Shown: positions 1 through 11,479, numbered from the stretch's first letter. The stretch is 64,000 nucleotides of DNA from Notospermus geniculatus (GCA_002633025.1 NMRB01000291.1:254954-318953), one strand, 5' to 3'. A program made the numbers and translations. Notes: generated by a model from the sequence alone, not told the origin.

Positions 1-8
1 AATATTTA

Positions 9-353
9 TCAGAGAAATGTCATTTCTTTAGAACTACTTTTACCGCGGAAGTAGTTCTTCCACACCGACGCTGTGAGGCGCGACGCATCACATAACCCTA
101 CGCAAAATGGCGGACTTGACTGTTGTTCGTCAGGGTCACAAACCGACGCAACGTCACCAGGTTTTTTGGAGGCTTGTGCCCTGTTGTTCAGGTTGGTCGC
201 CAGCCCTTTCCAGAGATATCCTCGGATGAGGTAGATCTGGGTACGAGATTGCATCTCTATGTTATGTAATGCATTCGATACACCAGGAGCGTGGGCTAGT
301 CCATTTGGGAAAGGGAACGCAGCATGCGACCTGTTGACGCAATTCAGATACAC
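9..353 (-). other. Unassigned open reading frame at window edge
   Basis: A 114-codon open frame on the minus strand. Internal Met codons would give a basic N-terminus, and a weak GT donor could follow a Lys-Lys-Pro stretch near 160. I recognise no domain. The same DNA contains an AAAATGGCGG (YY1-like) word near 105, so it could equally be promoter or 5' UTR of a gene leaving the window, or repeat DNA. I would not call it a gene without transcript evidence. Confidence 0.15.
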
Positions 354-1159
354 CCCAAACAGTCAAATCAAACAAAAATTAAAAAGATGAGGAATGAGGA
401 ATAAATTTAGAAGAGATTTTCCTAGATTCAAGAGAAAACCATCCAAGACTTCATTTTTTCCCGCGGCGCTCGACCCTCCCTCCCTGGAGAGATAATAGCC
501 TCGACTGAATATCGATTAGGTAGGGACCGAGAAGCGGTGCACTCAGATTTCTATTGGCTGTTGATAAAGGTCTTTAAAGTAAAAAAAAAACAAGCGATCA
601 ATCTGATGCACATGTACTAACGGACCACTAGAGTGGCGGGAAAGGTGACGAGTTTTACAGAAGGGGTTTGGTATGTGAGGATGCAAAATCAGAAAAAAGA
701 ATACTTGTAATGCTCGCCGCACATGATCAATTAGAGATCCTTTTTTCTGATGGCTCAATAAAGGCCCTGGGTGTCGCCCCCCCCCCCAAAGTAAAGGCCT
801 GTGAAAACTTTGAGCCGTGTGCGGCGATGTCCATTGTCTATTTTCCCTGCTAGTTTTCCTTTGCCTTCTTTTATCAGTGTGACAGGACTCTAGATCCTCA
901 GGAAGGCCTTTAGTCCGGTGTAACATCAACCAATGCGCCCTTTTCTTCAGTGTTTCCCTTCTTTTTGGGGACGTAGTGACAAGAGACATGAGTAGAGAGG
1001 CCATGATTGTTCAACAGAGCAATAAAATGAGGGGAACATTCACACGCACAGACGCTGATATGTTACACCGGCTTAACCCCCCCCGAAAAAGAGGGAACGC
1101 TCTAGGCCCCTATCTGAATTTGCCGCCGCCACGCACTTCCACGAATGGATGAGAGGCGT

Positions 1160-1190
1160 CCCGCGCCAATGACGTCACGAGACAGTGAGT
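1160..1190 (+). promoter_or_regulatory. CCAAT plus CRE promoter-like patch
   Basis: A CCAAT word (1166-1170) overlaps a perfect palindromic TGACGTCA CRE (1170-1177) in a locally GC-rich stretch, about 1.2 kb before the first coding exon of the nucleolin-like gene. CCAAT and CRE sites are common in housekeeping promoters. Assignment to this gene is by position only. CRE palindromes also occur inside repeat elements in this window, so a repeat origin is possible. Confidence 0.3.
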
Positions 1191-1762
1191 CATAGTTGAC
1201 CCAATTTATATCGAAAAGTTCTAAATGGAGTCACTCAACCAAAAAAGTTAAACACAAGTTGGTAACTTCCTGGAAAGTGGATTCCATCTGGAGTTAAGTG
1301 ATGGATAAACATCTTTGATGAACAGTCTGTTGATATAGTGATCAGCTGGTGGATATGGATTGCAAGGCTCAAGGCCAAGGTATGTTTTTGAAGCCGAACC
1401 AGGAAATGAGATGGGCACAAAACAGGTGTCACATTGCTTGCTGTACATCATGGTACATCATCATGCACATAATGACATGTCTTATCTATGGTAGGCCGCT
1501 ATGATGATGGCCCTTCCTGCTAAGACAGGCAGGGCGCCTACCGTACCATGCCACATAGCTAGCCTTCCATGTGTGTGTTCGTTTATAACCTTTCAGACTA
1601 GGGATGAATGAAAGGTCCATAGGCCTATACATAGCCTATAAAACCCCAGGAATCTGAACGGAGTGGGGGGACTGAGAAAGAGGAGAGCGGATAAACAAAA
1701 GAAAAGGTTCCAGTTTCTTCCTGCGATGTTGGAATGTTGTCCATAGGCCTATCGGTAGAGCT

Positions 1763-2195
1763 GATGATGTCAGTTCGGGAAAGTTCAAAAATTGGAAACG
1801 TTTCCGACTTTGGCAACGTTTCTTTTTTTGGAAGCGATTTTCGATTCCAATATTGGGAACGTTTCTGAATTTGGAAGCCCAGAGATTCTGGCACAATCAA
1901 GCCTTTTGATGATGATAATTGATGATTATCGATGATTGCAGCCAACTTACGCCAGCAATTCAGATTTTACGCCGTGAAATGCAAGGTCGCAGGTGCTGCC
2001 ATCTGTTAATGGAAAAAAACACTTCCCGATTTTTGATTCTCATATCCCGATTAGGCCTAACATGCAAATAGGCCTACACCGATTCCGATATCGGAATCGA
2101 AAACCGCTTCCGAAAAAAGAAACGTTGCCAATATTGGAATCGCTGGGCTTCCAAAATCAGAAACGTTTCCAAATTCGGAACTTTCCCGAACTGAT
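1763..2195. repeat. Inverted-repeat element with about 120-bp arms
   Basis: The left arm (about 1763-1890) and right arm (about 2070-2195) are imperfect reverse complements. They share TCAGTTCGGGAAAGTTC at the outer ends and runs of GGAAACGTTTC, GGCAACGTTTC and TTGGAAGC words inward. The arms are built of degenerate short units ending in GGAA or TTCC. No coding capacity is seen, so this is probably a non-autonomous DNA transposon just upstream of the first coding exon. Confidence 0.65.
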
Positions 2196-2360
2196 ATGTG
2201 GTTGCCGCTTTCTTATGTTGGCCTACAGCAGCACCCTTGCTTCCAATGAGGCCAGTCAGGTTTTCAAGTTGAGTGTGTGTTGGCCTATCTTCACTCTGAA
2301 TGCTGTGTCTTTCATCTTCCTTTGGCTTGATTCATCAGCTGAGTATTTCTTCAACAGGCT

Positions 2361-2426
2361 ATGTTGAAGTCTTTGAAGTCAAAAGGAAAAAAGACTCCTG
2401 ACAAGAAATTGTCTGCACTTGGAAAG
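2361..2426 (+). CDS. Nucleolin-like, coding exon 1
   Basis: Encodes residues 1-22, Lys-rich, starting MLKSLKSKGKK. The exon is preceded by TTCTTCAACAG and followed by GTAGGT, and ends in phase 0. Confidence 0.75.
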
Positions 2427-5359
2427 GTAGGTTTTCATTTGTGCCAAATGATGGCTATGAAACATCCAAGTCAAGAAAATAAGTGCTTCAACCAGAATAC
2501 AGATCAGTTCATCACATTTGCTGCGAATGCATTTTCAGTCCATCAAAGAATTCTTTGAATTAATTCTTATTTTGTGATGTGGTAGGGAGGGTCGGAAGAA
2601 TCTGAAGATGAAGAGGACTTGGAAACTGCTCAAGGTCTACAAGATGATGATGACGATGAGGATGATTCTTTGGAAAGTGATGAGGTAGATGATGATGAAG
2701 ATGACGACGATGATGATGACGATGAGGAAGATGAGGGCAGTGATCTGGAGGAAACAATCAGAACAGGTAGTTTAACCTTTCATGTCATGACCCGAACCAA
2801 ATTGATGTGGTCAGTTCCTTTCACATTATTGAGGAAGTTAGTGGACTGCATATTCATTCTATGTCAAAAGATCTGTCCTATTTAAGAATATGATCGCAAT
2901 CATTACAATCTTTTTGCCTTGGGCATTTCAGATGTAAACCAATCAGTGATAGTTTGAAATGTTTTCTCTTGCTTCTTACTTTTCAGCCACAAAGAATCAA
3001 TTGGAGAAAAACAGAAAGGGAACAGTGTCTAATAAAGTAACACCAGGAAAAACTAAAAACAACTCTAAAAAAGGTGCAAATAAAACAGTAGGAAAAAGTG
3101 ACCATGATACTGGTAAGTTTCTGATGATTAAGCCTTGAAGAACCATTGGATATTTGTTGGCAGTAGAGAGTAGTGTGCATGTTCTTCAACTAGCCTCCCT
3201 GAAGACCTTTGTTATATAGCGTATATGTATCTGTGAATAATTATGTCAACTGCTAACATTCTTCAAAATAAACCCCATTTGTGTATCACTGCCCACATTA
3301 TACAAATGTTGCCCTGCATTGTATATCACAGTTTTGACTGGATTCTCTCCTCTTCAGCTGCAATTAAAATGGACCTGGCTGCCGATGCCCAGAGAAGAGG
3401 TGAGACTTTTCATTAAACTCCTTAAAAAGGACAAGACACTTAAAATATGTTCAGATACTTTCCAAGATGACACTAGTAAATGTATGATAATTCAGCTGTT
3501 GTTTGCTCTTGTACTGTTTTGTCATTCATGTGTGCCCAAAACGGAAAGACATTTGAAAGGATCTGTTAAATCATCTCAAGATATCACTTTCTTTCAGCTG
3601 AACGAGACTTACGGACGTTATTTATAAAACACTTGGCTGCTGCAGTAACAGAGGAGTCTCTGAAGTCATTATCACCAGATATTGAGGAGGTGCGATTGAA
3701 TAAAACATTGAGGAAAGGTGGAACATTATTATGTCACAGAGGGTAAGCCTAGCTATTCTTTCCTTGCTTTGCCAGTTTCATGTGTCTCTGATATGTGCGA
3801 ACCAGACTCCCTTTGTTTTAGTACATCAGCTTCTTTGACATTCTTTCTTTTTACAGATATGCATTCTTGGTTTTCAAAGATGAAAAGACAGCAGAAAAGA
3901 ACTTTCACAAATTACAGGGGAAACTTTTAGAAAAGCGTAAAATATTTGTAGACTTTGTTGGAGCCAAAAGCAAGCACTGGGAGGAACATGATAAAATAAA
4001 GCAGTTAAAACCAGGTAAATTCTAAGCCCAATATGCGATACCAGTTCTACAGGTCAGATGTTGGGTGATGAGCAGCTAGGTAGTATTCATTTTGTTACGT
4101 TCTGACTTCTGTTGACCACCCTTATGCCCACTTGAAATGTACTGTAATTGTTTGATATTTCTAAATATCAAACAATTTAAATTTAGCGTTCATATCTTTA
4201 GAGGCAGTTCATTATGTTCTCAATATTTCGCATTGCAGATGAGATAGATGCCACCAAATTATACGTCACTGGATTTGACGTTGATATGACATCAGAAAAG
4301 TTGTTGAAGTTATTTCCAAAGGCCTACAACGTCACGTTACCTATCCATGGGAAGGACAGGAAGCCAACTGGGTATGTTTACCAAGTGATTTAAAATGATT
4401 AAGAAATAAAGAATAGTGAACTTCATATATGCCCCTGAATGGTGAGTTTCATAACTGCTCAGGCACTGATCAAGAGTCGACCAGCAGCCATGACTGTTGC
4501 CTGTCCTCGCTGTCAATTCTCTGAGGAAAACTTGCACACTGTGGAACAGGTTGGCTCCTATTATTGGGTTTGTAATTGTCTTTCCAGGTATGGGTTTGTA
4601 CATTTTGCAACTGAAGAAGATGCAAAGGCAGCGCATGATAATATACAAGATAAAATCACTGCAGGGCATCGACTTACTGTGCTCTTTGCCAAAAAATCAC
4701 GCGATGCACAGAAGAGGCGCCAAGAGGCAAAAGGTACTTCTTTACTGCACTCTTTTGTGAAATTGCACTAAACATGAACCCAAGGTTGTCATTCGTGATA
4801 CTCTGGGCCAGCATTGGTGCTATAATGACGTCAGGTTTATCATCCATGGATACTTCATCAATTGTTGCATCCTGATTTGTAATGACAACAATATGAATTG
4901 TTCAGTTCTTGAACTTGATCCTCTGGCAACTACCGTTTTGTTTACACAGAGTGGTTTAAAAAGCATATTGTGCGTACCCGGTATTTGCAGTGGTGACAGT
5001 ACTGTCTTACCGTCATTAGTGAGTTTTCGTAATGGCCCGGTTTAAGCAAAGACAAGGCTTTGCAGAGATTCCTTCCATTTTCAAGCCTACACGCAAAATA
5101 GATTCTCTCAGCTTACATTTATTGTTATATCTTCCTTTCAGCATCCAAAAATCAGCCTGCAAAGAAGAAGGCTAAATTAGAAGCAGCAGCTGATGCAGAT
5201 GATGAAGATGATGATATGGAAGATGATGATGAAGAGGGTGAAAGTGAAGAGGATGATGAAGAGGATGATGATGATGATGATGATGATGAGGATGATGATG
5301 ATGAGGATGAAGATGATGATGATGATGAAGATGATGATGATGAAGAGGAGAGTGAATGA
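2361..5359 (+). CDS. Nucleolin-like two-RRM RNA-binding protein (nine coding exons)
   Basis: Coding exons 2361-2426, 2586-2766, 2987-3112, 3358-3399, 3598-3742, 3857-4014, 4239-4371, 4588-4733 and 5142-5359 join in frame to 404 residues; every junction has GT/AG. Residues 1-22 are Lys-rich, about 26-78 is an acidic Asp/Glu tract, and 83-124 is a basic linker. RRM1 spans about 144-222 (RNP2 LFIKHL, RNP1 GYAFLVF) and RRM2 about 246-320 (RNP2 LYVTGF, RNP1 GYGFVHF). A PAKKKAKLE nuclear-signal-like stretch is followed by an almost pure Asp/Glu tail. Nucleolins are nucleolar proteins acting in rRNA transcription and processing, with an N-terminal acidic region and RRMs; I infer that role here. Oddities are only two RRMs, no C-terminal Gly/Arg domain, and a second acidic region in its place. 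The start is supported by an in-frame TGA at 2340-2342. An acceptor at 2357 means a 5' exon exists and could add residues. It could instead be another acidic nucleolar RRM protein. Confidence 0.85.
2586..2766 (+). CDS. Nucleolin-like, coding exon 2 (acidic tract)
   Basis: Encodes residues 23-82, dominated by Asp and Glu from GAT/GAA repeats. Acceptor GTGGTAG, donor GTAGTT; ends one base into a codon. Confidence 0.8.
2987..3112 (+). CDS. Nucleolin-like, coding exon 3 (basic linker)
   Basis: Encodes residues 83-124, rich in Lys, Asn and Thr. Acceptor TTACTTTTCAG, donor GTAAGT; phase is kept with both neighbours. Confidence 0.8.
3358..3399 (+). CDS. Nucleolin-like, coding exon 4 (42-base microexon)
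   Basis: Encodes about 14 residues (AAIKMDLAADAQRR) just before RRM1. Acceptor CTCTTCAG, donor GTGAGA. It is a multiple of three, so skipping it would keep the frame. Confidence 0.75.
3598..3742 (+). CDS. Nucleolin-like, coding exon 5 (RRM1, first half)
   Basis: Encodes residues 139-186 with the RNP2 strand LFIKHL. The donor GTAAGC follows CACAGAG, so the RNP1 glycine codon is split across the intron. Confidence 0.85.
3857..4014 (+). CDS. Nucleolin-like, coding exon 6 (RRM1, second half)
   Basis: Begins with the RNP1 motif GYAFLVF and completes RRM1. It ends in a charged linker before RRM2. Acceptor CTTTTTACAG, donor GTAAAT. Confidence 0.85.
4239..4371 (+). CDS. Nucleolin-like, coding exon 7 (RRM2, first half)
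   Basis: Encodes residues 240-283 with RNP2 LYVTGF. Acceptor TCGCATTGCAG, donor GTATGT. The following intron again interrupts the RNP1 glycine codon, exactly as in RRM1, which supports duplication of an RRM with its intron. Confidence 0.85.
4588..4733 (+). CDS. Nucleolin-like, coding exon 8 (RRM2, second half)
   Basis: Begins with RNP1 GYGFVHF and completes RRM2, followed by a basic, Arg/Lys-rich helix. Acceptor TGTCTTTCCAG, donor GTACTT. Confidence 0.85.
5142..5359 (+). CDS. Nucleolin-like, coding exon 9 (NLS and acidic tail, stop)
   Basis: Starts ASKNQPAKKKAKLE and runs into about 55 residues that are nearly all Asp or Glu, coded by a GAT/GAA microsatellite (about 5190-5350). Stop TGA is at 5357-5359. 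The tail is likely to vary in length between alleles. Confidence 0.85.
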
Positions 5360-7164
5360 ACTACTTGTTGAGGGACATTATCCAGTTTGTGTTCAAAGAC
5401 CGGAATCCAGCTGCAGTGGATCAAAGTGGGTTTTTACTGTAGGGGCTGTCATTAGCTTTTGATTCAGCAATTGTTCTGGTCACAAGCATCATCACAGGAT
5501 CTGATACATGGGTTGTTGCAGTAGAATCTGCCTAAGAGATTATGTGAACCTTTCTTTTATGCCATGAGTACATATCCCGATCTTAGGACATGTGGTGGCC
5601 ATTGTTTTACTTCAAATGTGACACCTGTACAAAGAAGTCAACATTCATGGAGAAAAAAATGACCAAGGTCAGTTGCCCTGTGGCAGCCACAGCCTGAAAT
5701 ATCCGGTCTTTTTGTCCCCTCAAATTAACTTTCCACATGCTGGATTGAGGAGTGCATCCTGACCTCACGAGTGGAATGAAACCAGGCAGCAAGATAATGA
5801 ATAGTCATTGTAGTACAGATATCTTACCTCGTATTCTAGTTGTAATGATAATGCGTCTACCTTTCATTTTACACATGATGCTGAAAAAGATATACATGTA
5901 CTGCTAACTCGGGAAGGAACCAGTATAACTTTCTAGATGGCAGCACATGCCTCCTGTTTGCATTGTATCTTATCATTACCAAAACACTCCTGCCATCTAT
6001 AAAGTCATAGCGGCCCTAACCAAGTCTCATTCATTCATTCATTCACAAGTCGGTATTCTGTAGCTTGTCTCTGTAGATTCTGTTTGGATCTGATGTACCT
6101 GTTTTCATAATTTTCTTAAATATGAAAAATATGTGTACCTGTTTTCATCTTTTACATGTTTCGTCTTGTACATGTAGTCCCAGCATCGTTTTCAGTGCCG
6201 GGCCGGGGGAAAGTGTGCCGATGTGCCCTCCCCCCAATTCACCTGATGATTTCGTCAAGTCCCTGGGTCCACCCCCTGCATATTGTGTTGTTCCACATAT
6301 GAATTTCGTTTAGACCAGCTTGGATGTAAATACTTAGGCTTCAATCATGTTCTTGTTCTTATCCTGGCTGTCATTGGACAGGAGTATTCTACGATGCCTT
6401 GCGTTTACTTAATACACAAGTTGTGTGGTGAGGTGAAGATGGTTGTCTATATGAATTGTTCCGTCTGCATCTGCTCAGATGTCTCTGGGATGTTTCGTAC
6501 TACTTAGTACAATGGGTCATATGAATAAAGACTAGCAAATGCTTTTACGTCAGATTTTGTACAGCATTGCCTAGTGCAAAATTCAAGTAAAAGCGTTTAC
6601 TAGTCTTTATTCATATGACCCATTGTGTGGTGAATGTGGAATAAAACCATTTGACAGGGATGAAAGGCCTGTTTTGCCCCACCATATGGGTTTCAACACA
6701 ACATCCTGAAGGCCCATTTACACTGATCATATGTATGAGATTCTTTGCACTTGCTCTTTATGTCATTGTACACAAAAGTAATTGCCAACTTTCCCAGCAG
6801 AATCCGACTGATTGATGCCCTCAGGTGTTTGTGAGAGGTGACGAAAGAACCTCTGGTATTCTCTGGATTGTATAAATAGTCCTTAAAAATTGACTTAGGA
6901 AGGTACGGTACCCTCATCGATACCGTTTATACTGTGTTCTTATGGGTCTGCTACCCATTATCATCTGAACCATTTTCACTTAATCATGAAATTTTATTCA
7001 GTACTTGATGTGTTGTTTTGGTTATTCCTCTCTTCATGAGGGACTTCATTTAACACATGATGGCAGCACTGTACCAGTAATCCTGAACACAACAAGGATC
7101 TGTCACATGGCAGACATGAATAAGACCAATGCCAGGATTACTGCTGCAGAAGTGTATTACCCCT
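5360..7164. other. 3' region of the nucleolin-like gene and spacer
   Basis: No further exon is recognised. The 3' UTR of the nucleolin-like gene must start here. AATAAA words occur near 6524 (inside a palindromic element) and near 6640, but none can be chosen. The short open frames lack domain identity. Confidence 0.5.
6509..6626. repeat. Palindromic MITE, terminus GGGTCATATGAATAAA
   Basis: Left arm 6509-6548 and right arm 6587-6626 are near-perfect 40-base inverted repeats (two mismatches) around a 38-base spacer. No coding capacity. The outer end resembles those of the palindromes at 11795, 23994, 39499 and 40426. Confidence 0.85.
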
Positions 7165-7506
7165 TATAGAGGTTTCCCACTGATGACATCACACGGCCGT
7201 CAAAATTAAGCCATGGAGACTGCCATCTTGTTCTCGGTTCAAAAGTTTAGCGCTTGTACAGACCACTGGGAGCATGCAACTCAACAAATCACTTTACCTC
7301 TCACAGTTTCTGAGCATAAGTAGTTGGTCTGGTGTGAAAACCGCGTTGAAAACAAAGCAAATCGTCCATGCGCCTTGCTGTAGAAGAGGCCGATGACTGC
7401 CGACAACATTAAAACTGTGCTGAACGCCGTGTTGATGTTGTGACATTGCGTCATGGCCAAAATGGCAGAGATTTTGAGCTAAGACGTCACATGGCAAACC
7501 TCTATA
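7165..7506 (-). repeat. ATAGAGGTT-ended non-autonomous transposon, copy 1
   Basis: The element runs from TATAGAGGTTTCCCA to the inverted end AACCTCTATA. A copy in opposite orientation lies at 63070-63408 and shares most of its interior, including a stretch around a GTGAAAACC.CG.TTGAAAACAAAGC core. Length is about 340 bp, with short terminal inverted repeats and no transposase frame. Confidence 0.8.
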
Positions 7507-9630
7507 TGATAAAGTCATATCTGATTGGGTTTCTTTGCATGTTGTCCTATTGATGGGCCCAATATCTCATTGACAACTTCTATCGATGGCAAGACCATGA
7601 ATTTTTTCCAATACAAGTTCGCAATGTTGACGGAGATAAGATGGAGGTCTTGTCAATTTCTGCACTATGATGGTTCTGTTTGATAGAGGAGACAAAGGAA
7701 GAGATGCCATTGGCAGGAAATGAAGTATGAATTTGGCTGAGGCATGGGACATGTACAACTGAGTGACTCAGGTTGTCGGAAGTGGTATGATGGTGCACGT
7801 ACTGTGCAGTTAATACAGACAAAACCAGGAATTTTTTTGAAATACTGTGAATTTATTTTTGCAAAAAGATGAACTTATAATGTATAGATAACCACTTTTA
7901 CATACAAACCTTGTAATTGTAACCATGGCAACTTACCCACGACACTACATGACAATGACCAGTGCATCTGATAGCTATACAAATACACATTATGTAAGGC
8001 CTACATGTACTCTATGGCATTAGGCTCTGCCAAATGAAATTTGAACATGTACATGTATGGATCATGGCAAATTTGCCAAGTCGTTCAAAGCTATTTTTTT
8101 GCCAAACATGAAGGAATAAAATTGGGGACTTTCAGAGGAATTAGGCTGAGTTTACACAGAGATATACAGTATACGGACAGGCTGGCAAACAAAGTTTCAT
8201 GGTATTGAACCCTTTGTTAAGCCATTGTTCACTAGCGTGTCCTTAATACCGTACACCTCTATGTAAACTTGGCCTTAGCTGTCCTGAATGATGATAAATC
8301 AGAGTTCGGAATCTGAAGCTACTACATGTAGTATCTTGATTTTATCGGTGAAATTCCTTTCAATATTACATGACATAAAAAAATTTCCCCCAAGAATATA
8401 CCGGTACATGTATGATCTTAACAAGCATGAACACCCAGGAAAAAAATACCGGTACCAAGAAATGAAAATATTTCTATGTTAAACAATTTTGGATGAATTA
8501 CTTGCGCAAAGAAGAATCTCTCCATAACAGGCTCTCGCACTTGAGCCGAGTTCCTCAGTCCTCAAATGACAATGAAAATTGCTATCATCAACACATTTGA
8601 AGAGTTTACTGAGAACTCAAAATTTCACCTTTTTGTAATCATTCAGTCCAACAGTTGTTAAGAGGCCATCAGCTCATAGACAAGTGCAGTTGCATCAAAG
8701 AGTTGCTCAGTTACGTCTCCATAATGTCATAAATATAATCAACCAGAATGAAGAATATCGCACTGAAAACCAATCATTGTGAATAACATACAACTTACAA
8801 ACCCGTCAAAATAAAATTACGCGGTATGCCAAGCTACTCCAGTGCAGTGATTATTGTACAGGACTTTTGAACTGCTCCATCATTTATTGAAATTAAAACA
8901 GAAGAATCACAAAAACAAACCAAGAGCATTTACTACATCTATTTAGATTGTTTCCGACACTCAAGTTGGGGGGGGGGGCACCTTTATTCACCCAAGACTG
9001 TAAGAACTAAAAGCTACCATTACCACAGTGTTGAACATCTGGATTTCTGGTGAGTAACACCAAGCTTTCCAAGTTGCCGCGTTGTTTTTATTATCACGTG
9101 GGCTGATAAACGGACAGTTCTTCATGGTTTGTGTCATCAGTCCATGCAATATTCAACATCAATCTCAATTCATATGTTCTTGGGTGGTATTCAACATCAT
9201 CAGGGAAGGTTGGAACACACTTTTACAACATTTCAGCCAAGGATATGACTGCAAATATTTCTTCAGGATATTTAATCTGTTTCCTACTGAAACATCTTGT
9301 CAAAATACAAGGTACAGGGAAATAAGTCACTGTACATTTAAGGTAGTATATATGTGATTTCTGAATCATAAGTTGCACATTTTTTCTATCCTTAATCAAG
9401 CTTAGATCCAATACAAGGGGGCTACATAGCACATCACCTAAATAACATTCATTCATAGATGCAAAGACGTAATAATTATAAGATTGTATTGTCAGAAAAC
9501 TTCCATCAATGAAATCTAAGATGAAAGCAGCCCTCCATGAAAACTTCAAAAGCGCTCCTGCATGTGCTAGTTTTCTCACACAAGTTGGCTCTCAATGGGG
9601 AATTCACTATTGACAAATTGTTGGTTTAAG
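7507..9630. other. Intergenic / possible distal 3' UTR of EIF4E
   Basis: No coding exon is recognised. Minus-strand AATAAA signals (TTTATT on the plus strand) occur near 7850, 8883, 8985 and 9096, and could end a long EIF4E 3' UTR, but this is unproven. It contains the inverted-repeat element at 8141-8277. Confidence 0.4.
8141..8277. repeat. Imperfect palindromic element
   Basis: TTAGGCTGAGTTTACACAGAG at the left pairs with CTCTATGTAAACTTGGCCTTA at the right. Similarity continues inward for about 50 bases with mismatches. Probable MITE; no frame inside. Confidence 0.7.
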
Positions 9631-9798
9631 GAATTGATACCGAACTGGAGGTATTGGTTGTCTCACCAAACCCGCGAGGGTGGAGCTAAAATGCAGACCT
9701 AAACCCGAGGCGCTTCGCCGAGGGTTTAGGTCGGAATGGCAGCTCCACCCGAGCGGGTTTGGTGAGACGACCAATACCGACAGTGAGGTATCAATTTC
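9631..9798. repeat. Long palindrome with CG-rich core
   Basis: About 80-base arms meet almost directly at a GGCGCTTCGCCG core (near 9710-9721). Outer parts read GAATTGATACC and GGTATCAATTTC, and inner parts contain CTCACCAAACCCGC and its complement. It can form one nearly continuous hairpin with very little loop. Confidence 0.85.
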
Positions 9799-11419
9799 TA
9801 TTCTAAACCACCTTTCCATAAACCTTTCTGGCACTAAAACATAGGGCCTAATAGGCAGTTCAGTGCGATTTGATTGCAAATAGGCCTATTTTGAGATGTT
9901 CAGAGTCAATCTGACCCGGCATCCGGCTCCGCGGATGACGCTACGTCGATGACGCGACGTCACTGTGTAACAACATGTACATCGTGCCTACATCGTGTGT
10001 GCAGCGCTAGGCCCAACAAGCTGCAGGAGCCGAAAGGCGCTTTCTTGAACGGATTTTCCGCAGGATGTGTAGCTTATGATACAAAACATTCTTGGGATAG
10101 GTCAGTGAGTATGCATCTCGCCCATATCCTTTGCACTGCCTCTCTGAATGCTCGAAGCGAGAAACACAAGTGTGCGGGTTTTGGTTGNAAGCGTAGAGCT
10201 ATGAGCACAGTCTATCAACCTAACAAGAATCACTGATATAAAACAAGTTTATATGAGAAAATATGACCGCTGAGTCCAAAACTGAACAGGAATCTTTAAA
10301 AGATTCACCTACCAAGACATCTTTAACATTGTCTCAACTTCCACCATTTCTGCAGGAAAGGCAGACAGTTATCAATCATCCCTCTCAGAACCCCTTGTCT
10401 CTTGACCCTACAAGTATTCGACAGACCCCTGCCACAAATATTTTGAATGAAGAAAGCATTTTCATATTCAAACTCAAATCAACGAAAATCATGTTTCCGT
10501 TGCATACTGTAAATATAAATTCATGCAGTGAAATCAGAAAATGTTCTTATAAATCAGAATAATGGGATGTTGAAAGCACCCAAAGCAATTTACAGGCATT
10601 ATAATGAACACATGAATGTAAAATTATCCATTTTTGTGGGTCATTTTTACAGCTGGTTGCCTTGCAAAATTTCAGAAACAGGCACTCCCTCTGGCGGCAG
10701 GTTGAATTGCATGTCCAAATCATTTTTAACTGTGACTGGCTCATGCACTCAGCTGCAGTAGCCCTTGGATACCCACAATCAAGAAAGAAAGTAATCTATA
10801 ATTCAACAAGACCTCGATGTCGCGATTAAAAGTGACACAACTATCCACTGGAACCTATCTCTACATCATTAACACAGATGGTAACAAGGCACCCGTCTGC
10901 TTCTTTTGTTTAAGTTGCACTGTACTTGTGTCATAACGGGATATTTTTCAATGCTCCTGTGTGCTACATATCCGAAAATCGTACAATTACTTGATAAAAC
11001 TGGTCTCAATAGTGATAAAAATCCATACAAAAGACGTCATCTTCTAACAGTTGGTACCCAGTGAGTTGAACACGTGTATGCATTGGGACTGCAAGTAACA
11101 GTATTCTTCAACCTGCACACAAATGGTACCTTGAAATATTCCTCAGGAGTTGCCAGATGGTTTGAAAATCATCACCAGGTGCACTGCATGAAAACCCTTT
11201 ATACAGTACAAATAGTTGTGTAATCATATTCTGTATGGATCTGACACTGATCAATGCGATGGTCCATTCTGTCCCAAAAATTTCGAATGCTCCGAGCGCG
11301 ACGTCCTGGCATACCTAGACACCATGCATTAGTGGCCTTTTAGACCACATACATGGCTATGCAGTCTCAAGATCTGAACAATTGTTCATAATTCCATAGT
11401 CTCTAAACACTAGCTCGTG
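9799..11419. other. EIF4E 3' untranslated / downstream region
   Basis: Lies immediately 3' of the EIF4E stop codon on the minus strand. No AATAAA was found on the minus strand between 10700 and 11419, so the 3' UTR probably extends farther. A single N occurs at 10188. The small open frames here have no recognisable domains. Confidence 0.45.
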
Positions 11420-11479
11420 TTATACTTGGTAGCGGGTCTTTGTAGTCGAGCCGGACTTCGACATTGTATCTACGTGAAC
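11420..11479 (-). CDS. EIF4E: EIF4E coding exon 7 and stop
   Basis: Encodes residues 199-217, including KSGSTTK with the conserved Ser209, ending in TAA (11420-11422). Acceptor GCATATTTCAG. Confidence 0.95.
   Translation of the reverse strand, partial: VHVDTMSKSGSTTKTRYQV

Larger units (their letters stand above)
1..2357. other. Upstream region of the nucleolin-like gene
   Basis: No exon with family identity is seen here. It contains the unassigned minus-strand frame at 9-353, short homopolymers, a CCAAT/CRE-type patch near 1166-1177 and an inverted-repeat element at about 1763-2195. The 5' untranslated exon of the nucleolin-like gene probably lies here, because the first coding exon is preceded by a good acceptor ending at 2357. 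Confidence 0.5.

Noticed and set aside
5152-5424. Minus-strand poly-Ser open frame
   Set aside because: It is the antisense shadow of the GAT/GAA repeat coding the acidic tail of the nucleolin-like protein.
6509-6626. MicroRNA precursor
   Set aside because: The hairpin is long and near-perfect and shares ends with other palindromic elements, so a MITE is the better reading.
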